Below are positions 56,401-63,653 of a DNA stretch of 64,000 nt, in pieces. The position numbers were made by a program, and so were the translations under genes. The stretch is from Halocafeteria seosinensis (lineage: Eukaryota > Sar > Bigyra > Bicosoecida): NCBI GenBank assembly GCA_001687465.1, contig LVLI01000118.1, positions 103,203 to 167,202 on the forward strand. The letters are read 5' to 3'. The notes below the pieces were generated by a model that worked only from the letters and a program-made list of their open reading frames with translations, had not been told where the DNA came from and made no database searches. The first letter of the stretch is position 1, and every line of letters begins with the position of its first letter.

Positions 56401-58225
56401 ATCCGGAACTGATGCTATTAATAGGAATGATGGTGATTCTAGATTCTTAAGACGAGATGGACAAAATACTATGGATGGAACACTTAGTTTTTCAACTGGT
56501 AACAGTATCACTTTAAATGATACAGATATGGATGCTGGTTCTAATCAAATTAATAATTTGTCTGATCCTACTTCAGCTCAAGACGCTGTTTCCAGAAATT
56601 ATTTAGAAGCTGGTAATATGGCTAATGCTCTGGATATGAATAGCAACCAAATTAATAACTTATCTTCAGCTACAAGCGGAAGTGATGCCATTAATAGAAA
56701 TGATGGTGATAATAGATTTCTCCGTCGGGATGGTAATAATACTATGGATGGAACACTTAGTTTTTCAGCTGGAAATAGTATTACCCTAAATGACACAGAT
56801 ATGGACGCTGGTTCTAATCAAATTAATAATTTGTCTGATCCAACTTCAGCTCAAGACGCTGTTTCCAGAAATTATTTAGAAGCTGGTAATATGGCTAATG
56901 CTCTTGATATGAATTCTAATCAAATTAATAACCTTGGTGAACCTGTTCAAAGTGGGGATGCTGTAACAAAAAACTATACGGATGCTCTTTCGGGTATTCC
57001 GCAATTAAGACGGGGTGCTAGAGCCTATTATAGTTTTGATGGAACTAATTCCTATGCCGATTCCATCGGAACGCATGACGGAACAAATAATGGAACATCT
57101 GTTGTGTCCGGTAAAATTGGGCAAGCCATTGCTTTCACGGCGTCGGATCATGTTGATATCGGTGATGCGATGTCTTTTGGATCAGGTGATTTTTGTATTT
57201 CCTGTTGGTTCTATCCCACAACGTCTTCACCTAATGCTCAGTATCTTTATACATCGGCGAAGGATTCTAATGGAGATAAGTTTGAATTAAAAATGCAGAC
57301 CGATCAATTAATATTACTGACAAGTGTAAATTCAAATTCATCGATATCCGCTAAATCTTCAGCATTATCCCTCAACACCTACCATCATGTGTTGTTAAAC
57401 AGAACGGGCTCGGATTGGAAACTTTATGTTGACAGGAGTCTGGAAATAGATGCCACATTAAGTTCAGGAAGTATTTCATCTGGATCGGATACAAGTTCGT
57501 TGGGACGTAATTTTAGTGATTCCATCGCAAGCAGTGGAGAACTGGATGAAGTGGCTTGTTGGGATCGTGTTTTATCGGCCGAAGAAATCAAATATATTTA
57601 CAACAACGGAGCGGGTACCAATGATTTCCAATCCTTCGGGTGGTATTCCCTTCCGGCTCAATCCAATGTGGATCTCAATAGTCACAATATCGTCAATGTA
57701 GCCGACCCGACATCCTCAGATATGGCCGTCAATAGGAACTATCTTCACGGGGGCAACATGGCCAAGTCGCTTGACATGAATAGTAATACCATAATCAATG
57801 TAGCCGACCCGACATCCTCGGATATGGCCGTGAATAGGAATTATCTTCACGGAGGCAACATGGCGAATTCGCTTGACATGAACGATCAAGAAGTGGTTAG
57901 CGTCGCCACGGTGACTTCCAATGCCGTGACCATTAATGACGATTCCTTCCATTCCTTCACACCAACCCATGAAGTGGGTAAGTTTCTTATCCGAACCACT
58001 GCGTCCAACGGGGCTATGTTAGAAATACTGTACAATGTTTCAGGGGATAATATTTCCCAAACCAATGTACTAAGAAGTACAATGTTTGAAACGGCCGTCA
58101 ATCAAACGCCTTCAGGGACGACCGGTACAGACGGCAAAATCACAGTCTCAACCGGCTCATCCCAGTTACACATTGAAAACCGCTTGGGGTCTTCCGAAAC
58201 CTTTACCTTTTTATTGTTAGGCTAA
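53462..58225 (+). CDS. viral fibre/spike protein with beta-helix, LamG-like domains and phage-type fibre repeats
   Basis: 1,587 residues. After ~25 residues, a pectate-lyase-like start (DFVCDGTADQDEINQAIQSA) leads into a right-handed beta-helix to about residue 680, rich in Asn-containing coils. A LamG/concanavalin-like domain follows (about 688-870: HYNFSGSNPHNDKIGTYDAT, VNGEFKIS). Then come about seven ~30-residue repeats of the NLSDPTSAQDAVSRNYLEAG type (about 897-1180), a second LamG-like domain (about 1184-1387), two more such repeats and a beta-rich tail. The repeat resembles trimeric phage tail-fibre shafts, and LamG domains bind glycans, so a receptor-binding fibre is likely. A 282-bp near-identical DNA duplication occurs at about 56555-57000. 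Base composition and codon choice shift near 57050. Confidence 0.75.
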   Translation: MSVSQIINQSNNKIYKHLIPTKHSSHVSNITVSASNAPTCIKNSADFVCDGTADQDEINQAIQSANDGDRIMLSQGEFVIDDQIQINTSVSFLGVNRENTTIKVDDNATSDNHWLNVTANGLLIQDMTLDGNNGNRGVDNINDVLLRFQGVNFSTIQRLRLLSTSSYEIYVENCSHLLLTQLYVDNTDSQKGSAVYFKSLNATSNVSLTHCYFDMLNRTCIETDSVNSLSIDNCEVHNGNRPVSCSPTDSNVRVSNCLFDGCTNIHYSGNRGVFSNNQFIGTNGAITIFNNSGTGNEDYINGLYSENDQSVVGVIHIDGGSHNSVSDIEIINPNHTAIVVDKDNGSGFPSVVDINSVKVDETDNSALDIKNLTTGSFSDILLTSASSATAVSTQSSSRLRFDGFLLVDVNKGFNVDSTTNSQFGDIRIKNCTQGGFDLQNSSTGNQFANINVDGALRGFFLTNTANDNTFSQISMYSCTQNCIQNSGTENNFSGIFCYNTGSGTPTDNRGVIEDEANGSNTWRNISILQISSSYDFKPQGANGFFLGSNNSTLENIYIDADVTGTFDRSETQGVQAPLLSGIYITTNQDCNIFGAKIYRCLEFGVQVGVATKNLNLESSVFQANTNDANEALGLYLNGNGTPIENMIIKSCVSQSNDKQFKVGGSNADYDVSGSTGIQQPSESVLSSLRHGARAHYNFSGSNPHNDKIGTYDATLGSQSLVSGKIGQGIQNASGSDYVLNGGGSRISGSLITDPFTISFWYQTPDVSSSAIVYATGLTGDAFRLSQSNDKLSLASGNGSDDTTSFLETGVFYLLTVTYDGSDARLYVNGEFKISHSFSSYESAGGAFLNSTLNWIVDEALTFERAISNGEINMIYNGGSGTQAHINHDWHTRPAQSNVHMKSNRITNLADPTSTQDAVSRNYLEAGIMVNDIDMNSNQINNLSDPTSASDAVSRNYLEAGNMANALDMNSNQINNLSSATSGTDAINRNDGDSRFLRRDGQNTMDGTLSFSTGNSITLNDTDMDAGSNQINNLSDPTSAQDAVSRNYLEAGNMANALDMNSNQINNLSSATSGSDAINRNDGDNRFLRRDGNNTMDGTLSFSAGNSITLNDTDMDAGSNQINNLSDPTSAQDAVSRNYLEAGNMANALDMNSNQINNLGEPVQSGDAVTKNYTDALSGIPQLRRGARAYYSFDGTNSYADSIGTHDGTNNGTSVVSGKIGQAIAFTASDHVDIGDAMSFGSGDFCISCWFYPTTSSPNAQYLYTSAKDSNGDKFELKMQTDQLILLTSVNSNSSISAKSSALSLNTYHHVLLNRTGSDWKLYVDRSLEIDATLSSGSISSGSDTSSLGRNFSDSIASSGELDEVACWDRVLSAEEIKYIYNNGAGTNDFQSFGWYSLPAQSNVDLNSHNIVNVADPTSSDMAVNRNYLHGGNMAKSLDMNSNTIINVADPTSSDMAVNRNYLHGGNMANSLDMNDQEVVSVATVTSNAVTINDDSFHSFTPTHEVGKFLIRTTASNGAMLEILYNVSGDNISQTNVLRSTMFETAVNQTPSGTTGTDGKITVSTGSSQLHIENRLGSSETFTFLLLG

Positions 58226-58250
58226 ATACCGCCATTTCTTTTTTTCGGCC

Positions 58251-60011
58251 ATGAATATAGAAATACTCATGGACAGGGAACTCATGAAAAAACTCAATCT
58301 AACACCCGATGATTTACGCAATCCATCCGCCCCCGATCCAAGGTTCTTGGAGCAACCGCATGACCCATGGCGGGAATATACCGCCCCTTCCACCCGTGAC
58401 AATATTAGTGGCCAGTATCGCTTCCTATCGGACACATGGCATATCGCTGAACCGTCGCAACACCGCACCTCTGAATTTGATAACCCTATGTATCAGGCTA
58501 AATACAATCTTCTTCGGGGGCAATCCGAATCCGGTTCATACACGTATCCCAAATACCATCCTAGCCAAACCCTTCCCGAACAACCTCTCAACTTTTATGA
58601 TCAAATGAAAGAGACGTTCGGTGCCCCGAATATAGGCTTATCGTCGGAAGAACAGCAACGAATGGATGTGGAAGCCAACAAAGAACGAGGCGATTTCATC
58701 ATCGCCAAAAAAAGAGGTATGGAAAAAAAAACAGGAGGAAGTAGAGATCCCAAAGCGTACGGGCAACTTCAGAACCTAATCCGGCAACACTTTGAAAAAT
58801 TTGAAGACGAGGAAGATCCAGAAGAAACCGACGAACCCACCAATCCCGATGAATTTGCCAAAACGTTGCCTCTCACCGAAAAGCGGGGCGAAGTATTACA
58901 ACTGAAGAACATGATTCAAGAAGTTCAGGCCAGTCTAGGCCGAGGAAAGAGCGGAGCGTCGTTCAGTGCCCTTCGGATGGAAACGCTCAATAATGGACTT
59001 CGTACCTTAGAGCAACATGGTCTTGAAATGAAGAAGAAAAATCTAGAGGAAATCAAACGCATGTTAGAGCAATCCATCAACCCATTAGCCGATAAAAACA
59101 GTCTCTTCACCGGTAGCAATTTGCCCAAAATTCGGGTCATTCTGATCGCTTACATCTATGTCTTGAAATTGCTTCAAACGTACAATAACAAGAAGCGGAA
59201 AGACGCTCTAGATGCGTACATGGAAGATCTTGTGGATGCCAAAATGCCTCAGTTGATGTCATTTCTGAAGCAACTACAAAGTTGGAGTCGGCTGTCGTCG
59301 GATACCATTCGGAAACTGACGCTTAGGCTTCGCAATATCAAGGAAAGCGATTTACGACGTGAAGAAAAACAGCAAGAAACCGACCAGCATATTCCTAGCG
59401 ATGATAAACAGAAGGCTTTGGATCAATTCAGTAAAGGGCAACTTTCTATGAATCAGTTGAAAAAACACAATATCAACAGAAACGATCTCATTTGGAAACT
59501 TCGGCAACTCAATCTTTCCACCGATGGTACAGTCCCACAACTCAAGGAACGTCTTGAAAACGCTCAGGCTCAACCCAATACCAGTGGCCAAGCCCAACCG
59601 GATACCAGTGGTCAGGCTCAACCGGCGGAAGAAACGCCCGTCGGTGAAGAAAAGACCGATGAAGAGGATCAACAACAAGAGCAAGAGCAAGGTGGTGCGA
59701 AGAATCCATTCAAGGAGGTCAAGAAAGGAATTGATTTCCTGAAAAACCTTGGAAACGCCGGTAAAGATCATGGGATCGGGTCAAAAGACTTTCAAAGTGA
59801 AGAGGAAATTGATGCCCTTCAATTGGCCAGTCCGGAGGAGAAGAAGAAGATGAAGCAGGAATTCCGGAAGAAGCAAAAGCAAAAGAAAGGTAACAAGAAA
59901 AAAGGCAAGAAGAAAGGCGGTAATCAATCGGATTTCGCCCCGATGCCAATGCCAAACTTTCCAAACAAGCAAGGCGGTAAAACGTCATCATTGGCCAAAC
60001 GCCTGAAATAA
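58251..60011 (+). CDS. viral structural candidate with SAP domain
   Basis: 586 residues. The N-terminal ~160 are Pro/Tyr-rich and extended; about 215-400 is helical with heptad-like stretches (EMKKKNLEEIKRMLEQSINP). A SAP-like motif at about 400-440 (LIWKLRQLNLSTDGTVPQLK then ERLENA) predicts DNA binding. The C-terminus has short QAQPxTSG repeats, an acidic run and a strongly basic tail (KKQKQKKGNKKKGKKKGG). A packaging or core role is an inference. It begins 25 bp after the fibre stop. It does not look like a jelly-roll capsid protein. Confidence 0.6.
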   Translation: MNIEILMDRELMKKLNLTPDDLRNPSAPDPRFLEQPHDPWREYTAPSTRDNISGQYRFLSDTWHIAEPSQHRTSEFDNPMYQAKYNLLRGQSESGSYTYPKYHPSQTLPEQPLNFYDQMKETFGAPNIGLSSEEQQRMDVEANKERGDFIIAKKRGMEKKTGGSRDPKAYGQLQNLIRQHFEKFEDEEDPEETDEPTNPDEFAKTLPLTEKRGEVLQLKNMIQEVQASLGRGKSGASFSALRMETLNNGLRTLEQHGLEMKKKNLEEIKRMLEQSINPLADKNSLFTGSNLPKIRVILIAYIYVLKLLQTYNNKKRKDALDAYMEDLVDAKMPQLMSFLKQLQSWSRLSSDTIRKLTLRLRNIKESDLRREEKQQETDQHIPSDDKQKALDQFSKGQLSMNQLKKHNINRNDLIWKLRQLNLSTDGTVPQLKERLENAQAQPNTSGQAQPDTSGQAQPAEETPVGEEKTDEEDQQQEQEQGGAKNPFKEVKKGIDFLKNLGNAGKDHGIGSKDFQSEEEIDALQLASPEEKKKMKQEFRKKQKQKKGNKKKGKKKGGNQSDFAPMPMPNFPNKQGGKTSSLAKRLK

Positions 60012-60026
60012 TTTTCTTTCGTGTCC

Positions 60027-60332
60027 ATGATATACGAAGGAATGGAGATTGTCAGTTATGTTTTCATTGGGCTGTTTGGAAGTGTCTCAGCCGTAGGAAT
60101 CCCGCTTTTCTATCGGTATTGGCGACGATCCAATTGCTCATCCAGTTGTACCAACAGTGATTTGGTCACCACCATTTGCCGGTTCAGTACCGAGGTTCGG
60201 AAAAATGGCAATTCTAATATAGAGCAAAATGGTGAATCGCCAAAAAATCAAGGAACTAAAGCAGATAGCCCTCAGCGAATCCCAGATACAAAACAACACG
60301 ACCAAAAACATTCCAATCCTGACGTACAATGA
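60027..60332 (+). CDS. small viral membrane protein
   Basis: 101 residues from the ATG at 60027. One strong hydrophobic segment (VSYVFIGLFGSVSAVGIPLF) is followed by a basic stop-transfer YRYWRR and a hydrophilic tail. Its 3' end overlaps the protease gene by 104 nt in another frame, a compact arrangement. Minor membrane or penton-associated proteins of this kind are common in viruses; no family is identified. Confidence 0.5.
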   Translation: MIYEGMEIVSYVFIGLFGSVSAVGIPLFYRYWRRSNCSSSCTNSDLVTTICRFSTEVRKNGNSNIEQNGESPKNQGTKADSPQRIPDTKQHDQKHSNPDVQ

Positions 60333-60813
60333 AATTTATGGCAAGTCACTGGATCGCTTGACCCAAAATGGGGCGTGTATTTTGTTGTATCTGATTGAAG
60401 AGAACTATGGCCATTGGGTTTCAATATGCCGGATCCCTAAAGAGAATGAAGCCGATCATTTGATCTACTTTGATTCCTACGGCGAATATCCGGATGAACC
60501 CCTGACATGGGCGACGCCTGAGAAAAACGAAGAACTGGGGCAGAGTCGCCCGTATTTGTTGGAAAAAATCGTAAAAAACCCTGACAGGTATGAGTATTAT
60601 TCTAATCCCTTTCCATTCCAAAACGAAGATAATCTGGATATCCAAAGTTGCGGTCGTCATCAGATTTGCTTTATTCACTATTGTTGGAATGCTGATGACC
60701 CAAGTCTGGTGGGTTACAAGGAATGGCTGGATGGTATCAAAGAGCAAACCGGTTTGGACACTTATGACCAAGCGGTCACTCTTCTGACCGACCATATTGA
60801 TGAACCGGCCTAA
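60229..60813 (+). CDS. adenain-like/Ulp1-fold viral maturation protease
   Basis: 194 residues from an ATG. The cysteine-protease triad is visible: H62 in NYGHWVSICR, D82 in YFDSYGEYP and C141 in DIQSCGRHQICF. The CGRHxxCF context is typical of adenain-like proteases of polintons, virophages, polinton-like viruses and giant viruses. The Gln expected at C-6 is not at the usual spacing; Q139 (C-2) or an upstream Gln may serve. In relatives this enzyme processes capsid precursors. The gene lies at the end of the plus-strand cluster and converges with an orphan gene 28 bp away. Confidence 0.8.
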   Translation: MVNRQKIKELKQIALSESQIQNNTTKNIPILTYNEIYGKSLDRLTQNGACILLYLIEENYGHWVSICRIPKENEADHLIYFDSYGEYPDEPLTWATPEKNEELGQSRPYLLEKIVKNPDRYEYYSNPFPFQNEDNLDIQSCGRHQICFIHYCWNADDPSLVGYKEWLDGIKEQTGLDTYDQAVTLLTDHIDEPA

Positions 60814-60841
60814 TAATAACACGGAAATTGCTGTTATTATT
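60812..60841. terminator. hairpin between convergent viral genes
   Basis: Perfect 10-bp inverted repeat AATAATAACA / TGTTATTATT with a 10-nt loop. It fills the gap between the protease stop and the stop of the minus-strand gene and is symmetric, so it can serve both. Confidence 0.7.
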
Positions 60842-61509
60842 CAATCGGTTTGTATAAAAGCATATTTAAATTGATGGGTGTTGCTGTCAAAACTACACTC
60901 TATGTCAAACAGTTCTCCTCCTAGTTTATCGTTTTCATCTTCTCGCATCCATTTTGCTAATTTCCTCCAAAATTCCTTCTGATCTCGTATTATATGATTC
61001 TTCTTTTTGATCCATTCCTCCACTGTGTAATTCCCTTTAAAACTATTAAACAGTTGAAGGCAGTCATCTGATACTTTTTCAATGACAAACGTATGTGCTT
61101 CCCCCTTCGATTCATACCGTTTAATCCGACATAAAGCAATCCCACTTGAACAATTGTCCATATTCTTTCGCAGTGAATTGAATATCGCTGTATTGATATT
61201 TTTGTCTTGATGTGTTGGCTGGTATAAGTTTAGGGATTGCTGTACCCGATCCATCGTCTCCGGATTACAGTCGGGGTCGTAATGTTCCGGATGAAACTCT
61301 TTCTTATCTGTCAAATGACAACACGCTAAAATCCAATACAGGAGATGACCCGTATGGACACAATATGTTGGATCTGTATAAGCCTCTCCTTCCTGTAACC
61401 CCTCGGGGAGTGATCGGAATATCTTCCACATCGCATAATTGACGTTAAACTTACCGTGTGGGGTACAAAGTTTCTTTATGACTTGGACGGAAAAGAGGTT
61501 CTGTCTCAT
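60841..61509 (-). CDS. viral orphan protein, possible papain-fold cysteine protease
   Basis: 222 residues from the ATG at 61509; a longer frame to 61563 lacks an ATG. It contains YCVHTGHLLYWILACC, then GEAHTFVIEKV and LQLFNSFKG, a Cys...His...Asn order compatible with a papain-like fold. The resemblance is by motif only and may be chance. Codon use is more balanced than in the left arm genes. It is divergent from the next gene over 87 bp. Confidence 0.5.
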   Translation of the reverse strand: MRQNLFSVQVIKKLCTPHGKFNVNYAMWKIFRSLPEGLQEGEAYTDPTYCVHTGHLLYWILACCHLTDKKEFHPEHYDPDCNPETMDRVQQSLNLYQPTHQDKNINTAIFNSLRKNMDNCSSGIALCRIKRYESKGEAHTFVIEKVSDDCLQLFNSFKGNYTVEEWIKKKNHIIRDQKEFWRKLAKWMREDENDKLGGELFDIECSFDSNTHQFKYAFIQTD

Positions 61510-61596
61510 ATATGTTCTATATGAACCGGATGAAAAATTTTCTATATACCCTCCGGTCGCCAAGTTTTGAAAATTTTGATATCAAATATAGAGAAA
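61510..61596. promoter_or_regulatory. short divergent viral promoter region
   Basis: The 87-bp gap between divergent ATGs contains TATATA/TATAGA elements on both strands (for example AAATATAGAGAAAATG at the right gene). The AGATGG module of the left arm is not present, suggesting a second promoter class. Confidence 0.4.
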
Positions 61597-61920
61597 ATGC
61601 CAACGGCTGAGGATTGGTGCTGGTATTACCTGAGGGACAATATACCCAAGGTGCCGGATCTCTCTCATTTTCGGGCGTATGAAATGAAAAGCCTTGATGA
61701 TGGACGCTGTTTGCTTAAATTGTGTGGTAATCGCTATCAGTATAGTTTCCACATGTGGCTGAGCAACGAAGAAAAAGAATCAAGATTGTTTGTTACGGCT
61801 CAAACTCTAACTTACCCCCGAAAAGAAAAAGCATTGGTCGAACGAGAATGGTCGATTGATAGTTGGCAGGTTGCTTTCAATAAAATGATAATTGGTGAAT
61901 TAGAGTCTCCAAAAAACTGA
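61597..61920 (+). CDS. viral orphan protein, 107 residues
   Basis: Starts at the ATG at 61597. It is Trp/Tyr-rich at the N-terminus (EDWCWYYLRDNIPK) with alternating beta-like segments. No family is recognised. It is the last gene of the element and is followed within 20 bp by a hairpin. Confidence 0.5.
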   Translation: MPTAEDWCWYYLRDNIPKVPDLSHFRAYEMKSLDDGRCLLKLCGNRYQYSFHMWLSNEEKESRLFVTAQTLTYPRKEKALVEREWSIDSWQVAFNKMIIGELESPKN

Positions 61921-61940
61921 ACCGGTCGCCACCCAAGAAA

Positions 61941-61965
61941 ATCGTACATCTGACTTTTGTACGAT
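61941..61965 (+). terminator. hairpin after the last viral gene
   Basis: ATCGTACA / TGTACGAT, an 8-bp perfect stem with a 9-nt loop, 20 bp past the stop codon. Confidence 0.65.
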
Positions 61966-61966
61966 A

Positions 61967-62760
61967 GAGAGATAGGCGGATCATTCAGGGCGGACACATC
62001 AGAGTGTCTTGTCAGGGTGGATATCACGGCCACCTATCCACTGTCCTGAGTCCGTCTCCGACGGACTCTTGGGGTGGGACGGGTGGGCATGAGATACCCC
62101 GCCTGACTCTTCCCCTGACCATCCACTCCAAAAAAAATGGGGAGTTATGGCGAGATGGGTCTCATTCCTGCGAGTTTTCCGTCGTGTGGGAGTGCTTCGG
62201 AACTCTTGACGAAGGCTTACCTCCACCACACCACCTTGCGTCCGTCGCTAAACAGACGCAGGACACGGCATCCAAGTTCCTTTCGGAACGAACACTCTAG
62301 CAGTACTGACCCTCTCGAGCCTCTCGACCCAAGATGAGTTCATAGTTCTTTGGAGCTGGATAGATACCTCCACCTTGGCCTCATGCTATTTCGGTTGGCG
62401 GAGCTGCAGGATGTGTTAGTCCCGACTTACCGCCCTAAGGAATCACCCCCTGAAGGATGAAACCCCTACCAACCACATTTGGCCGTGTGGGATATCGCCA
62501 CCAACTCCACTTCGCCGTCCCAAAAAACCTGTCGGTTTCGGGACTCGAACCCCAGACCCCTGACCTACTAGCAGTATGGTCAGATACCCGCCAAAGCCCC
62601 CAACACCTTTCGTCACAGGGGCCAAGGCAATAACCCATTGTGTTCTTTCTCATATCTATAGTACTCTGAATACCCCCTTGAATATTCACAACTTCAACCG
62701 GTGGGTGACCCCCCTTGAATACATTCACAACTTCAACCAGCCGACCTCCAAAATCGTACC
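61967..62760. other. right flank of the element, non-coding
   Basis: GC content rises and frames become short and unrecognised. It contains a perfect 9-bp-stem hairpin at 62048-62068 (GAGTCCGTC-3 nt-GACGGACTC). Between 62541 and 62582 on the minus strand is a tRNA-like segment: a B-box sequence GGTTCGAGTCC and a TGACC/GGTCA stem. It lacks a proper acceptor stem and D arm, so it is at best a tRNA-derived repeat. Confidence 0.45.
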
Positions 62761-62776
62761 TTTGATAAAAGTACGA

Positions 62777-63040
62777 TGACACTTTTCTGTCATGGATGAC
62801 AGAAATGAAAATCGTACTTTCATTTCTGTCATAACCCCTATACCTCTATACCACCGTCGTTCCCTGTAAATTTGTACTTTGTTAATAATCGTATGACACT
62901 TATGACAGAAATGACAGAAATTTTTGGAGGTAGGTTGTTATTAATCATTAATAAAATTATTTTTTAATTTTCTTAAACCTCAACCGGCTGAAACCGAAGT
63001 GTCATCTGTCATTTCTGTCATAGTTTTCTGTCATCCCACT
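62777..63040 (+). repeat. foldback (MITE-like) repeat, copy 2
   Basis: Same family and orientation as 46620-46878: GACACTTTTCTGTCATG, AAATCGTACTTTCA, GTCATAACCC, CTATACCACC and TCGTATGACACTTATGACAG occur in the same order. The right arm is less well kept (TCTGTCATTTCTGTCATAG). Confidence 0.75.
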
Positions 63041-63128
63041 AAAAGACCGAATTGAAGGGTCGTTTAGAGGGGGGTCGGGTTATGACAGAAATGACACTTT
63101 TCTGTCATAAGCCTAATCGCCCATTGAT

Positions 63129-63250
63129 GGTTGCCTGAATACCCAAATAGAGTCGCCCATTAATGGGTCACCTGAATATTCCAATTGGTGGTCGCCTGAA
63201 TACCCAAATAGAGTCGCCCATTAATGGGTCGCCTGAATATTCCAAGTGAG
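63129..63250 (+). repeat. 61-bp tandem repeat, two copies
   Basis: Copies 63129-63189 and 63190-63250 are nearly identical (GCCTGAATACCCAAATAGAG, TCGCCCATTAATGGGTC). Related GGTCGCC/GGCGACC motifs also occur beside the copy-1 foldback at 46510-46605. Confidence 0.85.
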
Positions 63251-63258
63251 GGTCGCTT

Positions 63259-63500
63259 GAAAAATATAATTATAAAAACAAAATGTAAATTTTAAAAATG
63301 TAAATATAAAAACAAAAATGTAAATTTTAAAAATGTAAATATAAAAACAAAAATGTAAATATAAAAACAAAAAATGTAAATAAAATTGGCCAAATTGTAA
63401 AATTGGCAAATATAGCCAATTTTGGCCGAATTTTTAATCTAATAAAAATCGTAATAAAGTCCAATTTTAAAATCCGGTAAAAATAGCCAATTTTGGCCGA
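63259..63500 (+). repeat. AT-rich short tandem repeats
   Basis: Irregular copies of ATGTAAATATAAAAACAAAA, followed by two copies of ATAGCCAATTTTGGCCGA about 75 bp apart. Confidence 0.8.
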
Positions 63501-63515
63501 TTTTTGGAAAATCGT

Positions 63516-63565
63516 ATCACCCGCGAAAATCGTAAAACAATTGTTTTACGATTTTCGCGGGTGAT
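63516..63565. repeat. 50-bp perfect palindrome with no spacer
   Basis: Left half begins ATCACCCGCGAAAATCGTAA and ends AACAA; the right half is its exact reverse complement, centred between 63540 and 63541. It can form a cruciform of 25 bp. Confidence 0.9.
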
Positions 63566-63653
63566 CGAAGTGGACGACCAGTTCGTGATCCACTTCCTCC
63601 GTCTGACACGTCACTACTCCATCTGTGTGTGTATTGTTAATGATCTTGGAATA

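Larger units (their letters stand above)
49737..61966. mobile_element. endogenous virus-like element, 12.2 kb, intronless and gene-dense
   Basis: Twelve frames with short gaps, no introns, AT-rich codon use in the left two thirds, and viral-type products: small basic virion-like protein, lipase, long fibre, SAP-domain protein, small membrane protein and adenain-like protease. Genes run minus 49742-52363, plus 52492-60813, minus 60841-61509 and plus 61597-61920, with divergent and convergent switches. It has its own upstream motif and 3' hairpins. I detect no capsid, packaging ATPase, polymerase or integrase gene, and no terminal inverted repeats at the limits given. The limits are the outermost viral genes plus their hairpins. 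Confidence 0.7.

Noticed and set aside
58251-60011. 586-residue protein as major capsid protein
   Set aside because: Helical, highly charged and low-complexity with a SAP-like motif; lacks the beta-rich pattern of a jelly roll.
49737-61966. Bacterial prophage or contaminant contig
   Set aside because: The fibre repeats are phage-like, but the adenain-type protease, the small basic protein and TATA-like leaders without Shine-Dalgarno sites favour a eukaryotic virus, and the block sits among eukaryotic transposons. An assembly error is still possible and is listed under checks.
62004-62300. 98-codon frame in the right flank
   Set aside because: Low-complexity Pro/Ser/His translation, antisense frame equally open, no relation to viral genes.
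46620-63040. Direct repeats as LTRs of a giant retroelement
   Set aside because: The copies are diverged, foldback in structure and enclose genes of several unrelated elements; there is no reverse transcriptase, primer-binding site or polypurine tract between them.
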